Assembly: GCA_023376005.1 (NCBI GenBank)
Contig: CM042179.1
Span: 20,451,458-20,515,457 of the forward strand
Direction: 5' to 3'
Length of the DNA: 64,000 nucleotides
DNA from: Doryteuthis pealeii
Taxonomy: Eukaryota; Mollusca; Cephalopoda; Myopsida; Loliginidae
The notes beneath the pieces were generated by a model. It did no database searches and was not told where the DNA came from. It was given only the letters and a program-made list of their open reading frames with translations. A program made the translations under genes and the position numbers. This document shows positions 36,891-48,803 of this stretch, one piece after another (the stretch's first letter is position 1; the number at the start of each line of letters is the position of its first letter).

Positions 36891-37264
36891 GTCAAATCTT
36901 AAGCTAATTTAACATTACAAAGAGATAACATTTTCCACGCAGTCATAGATAGTCTTGTGTACCCTCACTGGAAGTTTTTCCTCCGTAGACATTTCCAGGT
37001 CTTAACGTGTGCGATCGCTCCAAATTATCGCTTGAAATATTCATATAATTATTTTCCTTCTCATCTCTGTTTTTGTTGTTTTTCTGTTTGTCCTTATGTT
37101 GCAATTGATGTTACTGGCTGCTGTAATTAATATTTTTTTGGCTCTTTTTAGTGTATTCTTCGAGTCCTTCGAATAATCGTATCTACGCAAACCCCAATGC
37201 TGGCGAGACCTCCACCCTATTTTTCTTGACGTAGTATGCTTATGTCATCTCTCGAGTGTATAGT

Positions 37265-37495
37265 CATTCACCGAAGACTGAATTACAACAAGTATCCTCA
37301 GGTCTCCAGGACTCTTCTGAGTATTGTAGCTAATCCCAACAATGTTCTTTTTAGATTGTCTCCATTATTCCTCTGATTCTAAATTGATCCAGCCTTTTTT
37401 CCAAACCCTTGTGGACCATTCCAAGGGCACCAAACTCTAATGGGAATTCTTAGTTTATTTATTTATTTTCTGGCAAGGTCCAAGTACTATCATCA
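37265..37495 (-). pseudogene. LINE C-terminal fragment 6 (copy in C)
   Basis: Counterpart of 3835-4065. Confidence 0.65.
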
Positions 37496-38228
37496 TTATC
37501 ATTATTGTATGTATGTGTGAGTGTATGTAATATATAATGTGTGCCTGTGTGTAATATAAATGAATTACGGATCATTTTACTTACGTTGCAATCTTCCCTT
37601 GGCCATTTTGGTCATATACAGCTATTTATAGACTTTTGTGTAATTTATGAAAGGTTAAAATCTTGTGTCACATAGACAAGATAGTTTATCTGTTTCGCCA
37701 TTTGCCTTTGTGTCAATGGTACAAAATGTCGGGTCCCTGAATGATGGGGGGGGGGGTTCTTAGGACAACAGAAATTGATATCTTCATTTTTAATACATAA
37801 GAATTATCTTCTCGTTTTTTATTCGTCGCTATGGCAACTACTTATGTCGAAAATATCAATCTGCAAGATAAACAGATAATCCAGAAAAAAACATTAACTA
37901 TTAAAACAAACTAGAATACCGATTAGGCCACTGGAATATTAATAAGAATTGTTACTTCTTGATCTCTTGTATAAAGTACTTGTTACTATTCATATAAAAA
38001 TTCAACGAGTGCAAATAAAAAAAAAGGAGAAACTGAGATGGTCATTTAATCCCTAGCGACAATTCTGAGACATCTGGTATGAATATGTGAATGCATGGGA
38101 AAAATAATCACACAATACCAAGTCCTGAAGATGTATGACGATAGTCTAAATTTTAAACCTAGAAAAGTAATAACAAAACCTGGAGACATATTTATAATAA
38201 AACACACATAAACCCAGTAAATGTGCAA

Positions 38229-38231
38229 TTA

Positions 38232-38294
<63 letters not shown>
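38229..38294. repeat. (TA)n microsatellite (copy in C)
   Basis: Counterpart of 4793-4858, with one phase break near 38239. Confidence 0.95.
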
Positions 38295-38296
<2 letters not shown>

Positions 38297-39147
38297 AGTA
38301 TAAACTCATATGCGTATTTATATCTTTACATATAATTGTATACGTGTGTTTGATTTGCAAGATATGCATTCAAACATATACAATTGCACCCGAATACAAA
38401 ACAATTAAACGAAAACTCCAACTGAAATAGACAGATACAAGCGGAAAATAACCCTCCCATATGCATATGTATACTTAAACTTATGTAACCGAGCTGTCTT
38501 TTTGTCACTACATTTTTCTCCTTCTCTCTCTCTCTCTAACTTCTGTTAAACATACACACACACAAACAACATACACACTCACTCACGATCAGTACACATA
38601 TACGCAGGCAAATGCATAGGATGCAAGTTGATGCATGCCACATCTATGTGCGTGTTTTATTCACATACACACACGTGCACATAAGAGTCAACAGAGTCAT
38701 GTTCTGAGTCATTGTCATACAATATACTTTGTTGTTTTTATTGTGACTCAAAAAACAGATTCACATGACGACAACGACATGATTTCGAATATCTCTACCC
38801 ACTAAGCCACCCCCACCAGTTAATAATTTTCTCTCTACTCATTTATCAACACTTATTCTGTTTATTTATTTAATTCTGCACAAAATGGAAAGTAAAACAA
38901 AACAGAACAAAAGATAACAAACCAAAAAACAACTACCCCCAAAACAAAAACAAATTTCATTAATTCGTTTCTTTGATATAAGTAGACGTATATGTCTCCT
39001 AAAATCTTATGCATCCCATAATTGTATAACAAAATTGAAATCACTGTGTAATGTATATACGTGGATACATCATATACTTAGAATACATAACCTTACATAT
39101 GCTTATATACATATTATATATACACACAGATATTATGTATATATATT

Positions 39148-39296
39148 TGCATTTCCCATAGCGCTAATACCATTGGGAAAGGTTTAGTAACTTGTCTAAG
39201 AGAAAGGCAATTGAATTTGAACTCTGAATTCACATCTATTAAACTACGCATTACAATTGAACTTGGGTAGCATCCTACTTGTGCAGAGGGGTTGGT

Positions 39297-39297
<1 letters not shown>
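39148..39297 (+). mobile_element. SINE family 2 fragment (copy in C)
   Basis: Counterpart of 5722-5863. Its 3' end GGGGTTGGTAAACACAC leads straight into (AC)n. Confidence 0.7.
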
Positions 39298-39378
<81 letters not shown>

Positions 39379-39393
39379 TATATATATATATAG
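39298..39393. repeat. (AC)n(TA)n compound microsatellite (copy in C)
   Basis: Counterpart of 5865-5967. The AC run is uninterrupted here. Confidence 0.95.
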
Positions 39394-39743
39394 GAAATAA
39401 CGAACACTATACAAAATCTAGTTATATTTACAACAACATTCAAAACAATGGAAGACACACAAAATAATATGGATATCTGTCCACTAACTCAAAAGTTTGA
39501 GACAAATGTGGTGAAAATATTTTCCCTTTTTAAAACATTTTACTAAATGTAAAACACTGAATAAACTAACAGAAACAATGTAAATATGAACTTCTGATGT
39601 GTGAATAATGTGTATAAAATAATTAGCAAACATTAGATAAAACTCTTGAAATAAAAATATAGCAGCCAAAATGTCTGGTGCAAACTGAAAGAAATATTCA
39701 AGTGTCTTTTGAATGGAAATTATCTTATAGACAATATCAAAAA

Positions 39744-39997
39744 AGTAAGTTGGCTGAATGGCCTATTGTCGGTATCAGTCGAACAGCGAGCGAGTGTATC
39801 TCCTTTTTGCTAGCGCTATACCAGGGTTTGTTTTTCGCTGAGATGGATCAACACTATTACCGTCGCTTTCCCACTTTACTGCACAGATCAGATTACCTAA
39901 TCTATGCGAATCATGCGCCGAGTTGGCGGGGATCGGAATTGAACCAGGAATCTTGCGATTCTTAGGTGGGTGCTCTATCGACTAAGTTTGAAGCTAC
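39744..39997 (-). mobile_element. SINE family 1 (copy 1c in C)
   Basis: Counterpart of 6317-6569. Confidence 0.9.
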
Positions 39998-40439
39998 AGA
40001 GTCAAATTTTAAATGATAATAATAATTTAAGTTTCTCAAATAGAAATATATTGTAAGAAAACAGTATTATCGAGTTATGAACGGAAAGTAAAAACAAATA
40101 AAAATTAAAAGAAAACACACAAAAAAACAACACACACAAAATATGCAAATCCCCAATAATTCAATGGAAAATTAAGAAAAAGAAGCTCGATCATATTGAG
40201 AAAGTAAAAACAATTGTAAAAGAAAAATAACTTTGTATATTTGAGTATTTGGAAGTCAGCAAATTGCTGAAATAGAAAACGGAATTGGATTCAAATTGTA
40301 GAAACTTGAATAAATTATTTTTATGTGAACCCGATTAGCTTCATATTGTAAAAAAAATGAAAAAAAAAAAAATGAATAAAAATACAATTTTTCAAAATTC
40401 CTGAATTTGTTCAAAAGCAAGAGATTTGTTTGTCACGTG

Positions 40440-40556
40440 TACACTCCTCGTATCACATGATCAATTTTAAATCTAAACAGGGAAGACAACCGACTGGAGA
40501 TAATGGAGTCTACCGTGGCTTTGTTTTAAAATTGATCATGGGATACAAGGAGTGTA
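40440..40556. repeat. Inverted repeat with 30-bp arms (copy in C)
   Basis: Arms 40440-40469 and 40527-40556. Counterpart of 7015-7131. Confidence 0.8.
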
Positions 40557-40799
40557 TCCGTTATAGTAAAATATATTTTTCTTTCTTTTGACCAAATTCA
40601 AGATTTATTTTATTTCATTATCTATTTTTTTTACATTATGATGCTAATCTAGCACGTGAAAGTTTTTGTAACGGGGTAGGGTGGTGGTGGTGGGGGGATA
40701 CAGCGCTACAGCGGGGGTGTAATTCTAAAATATTAGATTTTTAATCAGCTCTTCTCTAAAAGTATTGAACACTTAACTCGCTTTCTTTAAACAATTTCT

Positions 40800-40838
40800 T
40801 TTCTCTCTCTCTCCCTCACTCTCACTCACGTCTCTCTC

Positions 40839-40876
<38 letters not shown>
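40800..40876. repeat. (CT)n/(AC)n microsatellite (copy in C)
   Basis: Counterpart of 7377-7456. Confidence 0.95.
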
Positions 40877-40878
<2 letters not shown>

Positions 40879-42320
40879 CATTGATTAATGTTGCTCTCTA
40901 AATTTCTAATTGGTATACATTTCCAAGCAGCATAAAAATTGCAGCCATGTTTACAAAAATGCCAAGAACTTTGACACTACTCCATCGTCCCTCGTAGACG
41001 GAACGCTGCCAACCAACCATAAACTATTCAACTGACCAACAAAAAAATGGTCGTTCTGGTCTGGAAAAAGAATGCTATTTCATTACATTTAAGTTTATTT
41101 GTAAAAATACAATATGACATATTGTTATAAATGAAATTAATTTTTATTGGGACATCGACTCTTGGAATTAACAGATCCGTAAGATCTAACTGTTATTTAC
41201 ATCAGAATTCTTGTTTAATACATTTTAATTGTTTAAATATATTACGCAAATGTAGATTTGTAATTATGATTGAAAAATAGACAACATTGAAATCCAATTA
41301 ATCTTATATTAATAACAGACAATTTACTAATGTTATTACCGCTACTCATAGGATGTAAACAGTTATTATTACCTAAACTATCAAAACATTAGTTTGCTGT
41401 TTGTATTTTGTATCTTAGTTTATGTTATTCAGTTATAGTTATCTTCAAATCCAAACAAATAAATGTTTGTACGAACAACAAGAGAGTTAATTCTTTTTAA
41501 AATTCAAATCATATAATGGTATCGGTTTTGGATTTAAAAGAAAAAAAAAAAAAAGATTTGAAATCGAATTCTCAATTTTGAATTTTTCTTTATCTTTTTA
41601 AATAAATAAGGAACCTTACATTTTTCTGTGTCATTTATTGTTTTATTCTGTTTTAGCTGTTAAACTTTTTAAAATCTTTTGTTTTTTTAAACTTAGGGCC
41701 ATGAAGACTAAAAATAGTTCATTTTCGCAAATAATATTTTAATTGTAACAAGTAAAGTGTAAAGTAAAGTAAAGGTCGCAAATTTTAAGGACAAATTCCG
41801 AAATTCATAATTATTGGCAATTATAATTCCTTACCCAGTTACATATAGTTTTGAATTCCTTGTAAGCAAAACTTTACATTTATTTATTGAAGATCTCATT
41901 TCTGTCAATGAATAATCTTGGCTAAAGTTTTTTTCATACAGAATTGTTTCAAAGAAATGTAAATAGTAATCCAGTTTCAAATATTTTCTTAAATGTCAAT
42001 CGTCGATTTTTCATGCTCGTAATATCTTATGGCATAAATCAAATAACAATAAGTCATTTCTCATTATTTTCCGATTTCAATAATGTATTTATATTAATAA
42101 TTTGTTATTCTTTCTCGAGATTTCAATTATTCTTCTCTTTTTACAAAACATGTAATTCTTTGACAGATTTTTGTTTTTATTTATAAGATCTAGTTTTCTA
42201 CTAGATTGGTTGATCCATTTGGATTTCAGTTCCGAAGAGTTTTAATGATCCTCGTTTTTTCTCTGACTGCTTAGGTGGGGATCAAAGTGTAGTATCTGTT
42301 CCGGATGCTGTGCTCTGATA

Positions 42321-42892
42321 CTTACCAACCCGGTTTCGACTGGGGGTCCGGCGAGCTTCGCCGCTGGACCGGTGATGTTATAATAATAGCTTCGATCCCA
42401 GACGGCCATCCTCCAGGCAATACCTGCCCCCTTTGGGGACAGGGCTGGGTTTATTGCCCAGCGCATGAGGCGCCCCCCTTGAGGAGGAATGCCGATGGGA
42501 TCGACGCAATTTTTGTTCTCTCCCACCCATTAGCTTCGGCTTGTGGTGGGCCCACGTTAAAACGGAGCCTTGTGCCAGTCCATACAGGTGGGGTATGAGA
42601 CAAATAAACTTACCTTCCCCTCGGGGGTTCCAGTGTGCTTCGGCACTGGATCAGGTTAAGTAATAAATAATAGCGTCGATCCCAGGGGGCTATCCCCCCA
42701 GGCAATACCTACCCCCTTGGGGACAGGGCTGGATTTATTGCCCAGTGCCTGAGCCCCCCCCCTTGTGGGGGAATTCCGACGGGATCGACGCAATTTTTGT
42801 TCTTTCGCACCAATAAGCTTCGGCTTGTGGGTGGGCCCACGTTAAAACGAGGCCTTGTGCCCAGCCCATACAAGTGGGGTATGAGGCAAATA
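42321..42892 (-). repeat. GC-rich two-unit module (copy in C)
   Basis: Counterpart of 8892-9471. Several single-base losses occur in runs of G or C compared with A and B (for example near 42360, 42410 and 42546). Confidence 0.7.
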
Positions 42893-43603
42893 CCCTTATA
42901 CTATAACATTGTCCCAATCTTACTCATTTGCATAGTTTCGCGTGGATCACTATGTTTATATTTTTCTTAATTTCCTAGTTTCAATATTATATTATTTACA
43001 ATTCTATGTCTGTCTCCCCATGTTATGTTTTGTCTATTTTATATATGTAGTCCATTCTAATAAACTTTTCTGGGTTGAGATTATTAGATTCCATTTCTTT
43101 TGTGTTTGCACAAATGTATCGTGAGAATTTATCTTAATTTATTGAGCAGACATTTTTGCTACTAAATTCTAGAAAAAGTTTTTTTATGAATTCTTTTTTA
43201 AATTGTTTTTTTGACGTTTGGCTTTTAACGCTTAGCTTAATGACAGACATGCAGTATTTTTTGTCTAGAAATAAAGATAATTCCTTTTAATTTTTTTCAA
43301 TAGTTTCTTACCCTTTTCATTTTAGTTCTGTATTTTGGATATTCAGCAAAAGTTTGAAAAAAATAAAAACAAAAGAGAAAACATAAGACGATTACTGATT
43401 ATCTCATTTTACCAGAGAAAAATGGTAATAAAAAATTTATTTTCTCCACAGAAAATTAAATCAAGACTGATTAATAGTTAAAACGGAGTATTGATATATT
43501 CTATCATTTGTTCCTATATATTGAAATTACCTATCGTTGTAATTTAAGTATAAACTTGTTTTATTTTGTATATTAATACAAAGTAATTTTAAAAGTAAAA
43601 GGG

Positions 43604-43830
43604 GTTGGTTTAGCTCAGTCGTTAGAGTACTCGCCTCGGAATCCCAAGGTTCTGAGTTCGATACCTCCCCGCCAATTCAGCATATGAGTAGCACAGATTG
43701 TATAATCTGATCTGTGCGGTAAAGTGGGGAGCTGACTCCCTCTGGTCTAGCGCTAGCGAAAATGGGATATACTCCCTCGCTGTCCGGCTGATACCGACAA
43801 TAGGTCACTCCACCAACTTTAATTACTTAC
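43604..43830 (+). mobile_element. SINE family 1 (copy 1d in C)
   Basis: Counterpart of 10175-10402. A short deletion follows the B box (GATACCTCCCCGCC here, GATACCGATCCCGCC in A). Confidence 0.9.
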
Positions 43831-44799
43831 TTTTTGTTATTTAAAAAATGTCTTTGAAATTGCTAAATTTTCTAAAAACATCTGGTAAAATTATCATTGA
43901 AAATTTACCCTTGAATAAGAACTGTCGAATGTTTCAACCAATAAAAATAAGTTCAACATTAAAATGTAAGAATTGCAAAAGATTAATACATATTAATTTT
44001 ATGCCAAAAAGGTTACATTTTTGCTTACATGTAAAACAGAGAAATTTTTGCATGTAATAAATAGAATGGTTTTGGCATCCAAGCTGAAACAAACACCATA
44101 AATTTTATTTCAGGGATTATTGTGGTGAAATCAAAATAAAAATCAAACAAAACAAAATAAAAAAATTCAAAGAATCTTTTCCCTTGAATTACGACCGAGG
44201 TGTCTTCTTTCTCCGCCTATCTAGTAATTTTAACGTTTGTATCACTGAGCCCAAGTGAGTGAGAAAAAACACCTTTAGTTACGATTGTCGACTTTAGTTT
44301 CTGGCTAAAAAGCCACAAACATTGGATCAAAGCAGCAGCGGCAGTAGGAAGAAGCAAGTCTTTGAGTTGTTCTTTGAAATGTCTTCGTGCAATCATGCAA
44401 TCCTTTTACCAAGAGTCTTGTAAACGCCACCTGTTCCTCCTCTTGTGAACAGAACATATGAACAGAAAATGGATACACTTAGGAGTTTATTTACTACAAC
44501 AACGATCGCATTAACTACTATTACTACTTTCAGTCTCACTATATAGCACCACCCAAAATTCTTACTCTTTTGTACTCTTACACAATTTAAGATATTTAAG
44601 AAAACTCTTGAAAATTCTAATGAATTCTAAAGGCAAATAGAATCAATACAATTGACATTTCAAATGAGAATTGTTTGTCTTTCTTTCTTTCAGCCTTTTC
44701 AGATTTGTGACATTAATTTACAAATTACAAAAGAATTGAAAATATATTTTTCATTTATTTTCTCTTTCTTTTCAAATATTTTAAAACGAGATTGTAGAG

Positions 44800-45122
44800 T
44801 AGAATTTCAATATCTTTGCTAACAAATGAAATTTCAATACCTTTGCTAGCAAGTAGAATTTCAATACATTGGTTAACGAGTAAAATTTCAATACCTTGGT
44901 TAACGAGTAAAATTTCGATACCTTGGTTAACGAGTAAAATTTCAATACATTGGTTAACGAGTAGAATTCCAATACTTTCGTTAACGAGCAGAATTTCAAT
45001 ACTTTCGTTAACGAGCAGAATTTCAATACTTTCGTTAACGAGCAGAATTTCAATACTTTCGTTAACAAATAGAATTTCAATACCTTCGTTAACGAGTAGA
45101 ATTTCAATACCTTTATTAGTTA
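44800..45122. repeat. 27-bp minisatellite (copy in C)
   Basis: The cleanest version of the array, about twelve units of 27 bases. Both strands are open in one frame for more than 100 codons, giving a nine-residue repeat of the type LTKVLKFYS on the minus strand. This is a by-product of the period. Confidence 0.95.
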
Positions 45123-46363
45123 ACAGAGAATAAAAAAGAAGTATTAATAAATAATTATAAAATACTTAAGAAGCTTTGAAAATATCTTGACATATTTCAG
45201 CGCAAAATTTAGAGGCCCATTAAAATATTTTAGGACTTTAACGAAAAACTTCGCCGAAAATCGTAAAAAGATATTGTTTTAAGATTTAGCCTTTTAAGGA
45301 CTTTAATAAGGCTTTAAAAACTATTTCTTAAAACTTTCAGCAAATGTTTGTACATTAAAAACTATTTAAAATGCTATATCCACAAAATAAATGTCTGCCT
45401 AAAAATAACAGAATCTACAGCCGCGTTTTACCTAAGCTATAAAAAGGGTTAGGTTTTTATTGGTTTCAACATTTTTGCTGGAATGTCTACTACAAAAAAC
45501 TTCTATATGTTAAAGTATAATACATGTTGGATAATTTTTTCACTGAAATAAGTATACGCTGTCATTTAATGAATATTTTATGGACGTACAAGATTAATAG
45601 TCCATTTAATGTTTTGAAATAGTATAAGAATAATACTGTTATCATTTACACGAGACTGGACAAGTAATTTCAAAATGTAAAATGAGCTAAAAGAAAATTT
45701 TATGCTTTATAAATTTGGAGTGTATGTTTCCCACGTTTGTATCACTCTGTAAAGCTTTTTTTTTTAGAAGAAGAATTGAAATATCTAAAGCTTTTCTACT
45801 CAGTCAAACCGCCACTGGAAACTTTAATAACATATTTTTCCTTCTTTTTTTACCGTACAGTTTTCAAGTAAAAATTTAAACGAAAAAAGAGAAAGATTTC
45901 TAGGTACTTTTAACGAATATGAAATATGTCTTTGTAGAAAGAAAAACACATTTTTTATATTAAATGTAAAAAGGCAGTTTTCTTTTTGGCTTCAATTTTT
46001 TTTTAGATTGGTTAAACATGTCTTAGCGTTTCGAGAATAAATGATTGTAAAAGTTATTTTTCATAACAGTTGTCAAATGAGTTTGAAGACCTCATAATTT
46101 TTATATAAAATATATATGGAAATATTTGAACTCTTGGGAAACTCTAAAATTGCTTTCAAAAGCTGACGTTTTCTTGGAAGTCTTTTAGAATCAAAGGTAT
46201 TTTAATATACTTTTTTTTTAATTTGGAAAGTTTTAAAATGATATTAAATGAAATAGATAAGTAAAAGAAAAATGGGTAAATGTTTTAAATAATAAAAACG
46301 TGAACTGGAATTTTTTGTGGGGAAAGTAACATAAACTTCCCCAATAATATCAAAAAATATATA

Positions 46364-46647
46364 TTTACTAAGCCATCTACAAGAGCAGTATGCGACAAAA
46401 AGTCAATTTCTTAAGTGGAGTTTAACAGGTTTGAATTCAGGGTTTTCCTTCTTCTAGGCTGGTTACCTAGCCATGGTTAAAGAGTCCAGTCTGCCCTGCT
46501 ATTTACCCATAACTGGAGGGAGAATTAGATTCATACCTTTCCCAAGGATATTAGCGCCATGTTAAATGCCAAAAGCTTCACCCAGGAATTGAACTCGTGT
46601 TGGCGAGTCCATTTCCTACGACTCTAACCATTAGACCACGCGCCTCC
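46364..46647 (-). mobile_element. SINE family 2 (copy in C)
   Basis: Counterpart of 12926-13211 and inverted relative to 23837-24112. Head and B box are intact. Confidence 0.9.
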
Positions 46648-47744
46648 ATAACCCTCCATATAGGGGAATGACAAACAGAAATATTAAAGAATTGAAGGAT
46701 AATCTAAAAAAAAGGTTTAATAATGAAACAAAAATAAGCATTTAAAAAAATTGTATCTGGAGCTGCACAAGAAAGCTAGGCACTGTTAGGTAGGTTTCCC
46801 AAGGCGAAAAAGATGACTTTTAATTTGTAATTTTGATGGTGGGAAAAAAACCGGCCAAATGAATGCCTATAGACTTCTGAATATCATACTTTTTCTCTGC
46901 TGCGTAAATGTTGTTTGTTTTGAAGTTTTCCGTGGATACCACCAATTTTCCCCGTGAAATTTACCCCCCCCCACTATATTTAACATAATAAACCTTGCAT
47001 AAAGGTTAATATTATCTTGAAATTTTTTATTCATTCGAAAGAAGAAGCATTAAACAAACTCCTAATGATTTAAAAAAAAAATTTCGGCTTACAAAAAAAT
47101 TGAAAATTATAAACGAAAAACAATGTTTACATTTTTGCACCGTTAAATCAATTGAAATTTAACGTAGCCAAAAACAAGTTAAAACTAAGGTTTTTTTAAA
47201 AAATTCTATGAAATATAAATTAATGGTTCAATTTTCACGAAAATTTCTATAATTACTTACCTTTGGATGAATATGTGTCTGAAATAGTTTTTTGTTTTCT
47301 AAAATATATTAGGGGAAATATTTTTTATGAGGTCTGCTCCACCCTATATTATTTTATGTAATATGAAAAAATGAACTGGCAAAAACGATTTTTACTTTTT
47401 TTTCAATAAAGATAAGAGTCTAGATAATTATATCAGAAGATTTTTATAAGTCTCAATGGCAAAGATTTTTAATAAAAGAACCATAAATACAGACTTCTGT
47501 TAAAAAATGATATCAATAAAGAAACTGGCCGTGTTGTAAATAAACCGACTGTTTTTCTTATTGTTCACGATAATGATGAGTAATTTTTCCCCAACTGGAT
47601 AATTTGATTTTACGCAGCAGAAATTTGTATGATATTCAGGAGTCTATAGGCATTTATTTGGCCACTTTTTTCCCCCACCATCAAAATTAAAAATTAAATA
47701 AAAAAACTAGAGCGATTTTGGCCTAGATAGGCTACAATTCGCAG

Positions 47745-48045
47745 AAACAACAGCCCACAAAAAACAGCAGTACAGTCATCTACACCCTATCATACAAACC
47801 ATCCGTGTAAGACGAACAAGATACAGTGGACACTGCTGGAGAAGTAAGGACGAATTCATAAGTGATGTTCTCCTGTGGAAACCTGCACATAGGCGCGCCA
47901 GTGTGGGCCGTCCAACAAGGACTTCCATCAATAAACCCTGTGCTAATACTGGATGCTGTGCAGAGGACCTCCCTGGGCGATTATCGACGGGGTCAGTTGG
48001 CAAGAAAATGTAATAGATATCCGTGCTGCCAGCCCGACCTGATGG
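47745..48045 (+). pseudogene. LINE reverse-transcriptase C-terminal fragment, first (copy in C)
   Basis: The plus strand gives 'VRRTRYSGHCW' followed by 'RSKDEFISDVLLWKP' (about 47807-47883), then 'GRPTRTSI' near 47908-47932 and 'DIRAASPT' near 48015-48040. This is the conserved tail that follows the reverse-transcriptase domain in many animal LINEs. The upstream domain is absent. Frameshifts break it at several points. Confidence 0.78.
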
Positions 48046-48309
48046 TGATATTGATATTCTTCAGGATTTCCACCTTTTGAAAGAATTTTTATCAGGGTTC
48101 GTATTTTCAGATACATGGGAGATATTATCTCTCTGTCTCTGTGCCTTTCTGTGTCCAGTATATTTTAACATGTTGTTTTTTTCTAGAAATAAAAATGTCT
48201 GCTCAATAAACTAAAATACATTCTCATTGCTTAAAATGAATACATTTATGTAAATGCAAAATTAATATCTATTCCTAGGTAGCAATATCTCATCTACAAA
48301 AAGTGATGT
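48046..48309. other. LINE-associated spacer
   Basis: It lies between two fragments of one LINE family and includes AAAATGTCTGCTCAATAAAC near 48195. That segment resembles one at 27313 and is likely untranslated sequence of the first element, with an AATAAA-like signal. Confidence 0.4.
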
Positions 48310-48803
48310 CAATATATGCATATGAAAGGCATGGACTGTTATAACCAGATTATCGGTCATATGGAAATCTCATCTCTGATAAGATAAAGCGAAAATTCTT
48401 CCAAGCTGTAGCTGTGTCCGGCTTACTGTATAGCTGCACCACTTGGACTCTAACGAAACGCTTAAAGAAAAATCTAGATGGGATCTACACCAGAATGCTA
48501 CGAGCTGTCTTGAACAAATTCTGGAAGCAACATCCCCCACAAAAAGCAGATGTACGGCCACTTACCTCCTATCACACAAATCATTCAAGCCGAAGAATGC
48601 TGAAGAAATAAAAACGAACTCATAAGTGACATTCACCCGTGGACACACATGGACAGTAGTGCAGGCTGACCAGCAAAAATCTACATCAACTAGCTCTGCA
48701 TGGATTCTGGATATCGTTCAAAAGGCCTACCAGTGGCTATAAGCGACAGGGACGGTTGGCGAGAGAAAGTCATGGGTATTCGTGCTGTCAACGCGGCCTG
48801 TAA
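48310..48803 (+). pseudogene. LINE reverse-transcriptase C-terminal fragment, second (copy in C)
   Basis: The reading starts with 'FFQAVAVSGLLYSCTTWTL' (about 48390-48447), then 'TKRLKKNLDGIYTRMLRAVL' and 'NKFWKQHPPQKADVRPL' (to about 48565). After frame changes come 'NELISD'-like sequence near 48614 and 'ARESHGYSCC' near 48758-48787. It starts farther upstream in the protein than the first fragment. The catalytic YxDD box is not present. Copies are at 21684-22175 and, very degraded, in 15540-16350. Confidence 0.8.

Noticed and set aside
43848..44057. 69-residue protein with a CxxC motif after SINE 1d
   Set aside because: Only one short frame, no family resemblance, and it is broken in copy A. 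Chance is the simpler explanation.
44800..45122. CRISPR array
   Set aside because: Units are contiguous with no unique spacers, and the context is eukaryotic.
44781..45133. Protein-coding gene of nine-residue repeats
   Set aside because: The open frames on both strands follow from a 27-bp tandem repeat whose period is divisible by three. They break in A through single-base indels.
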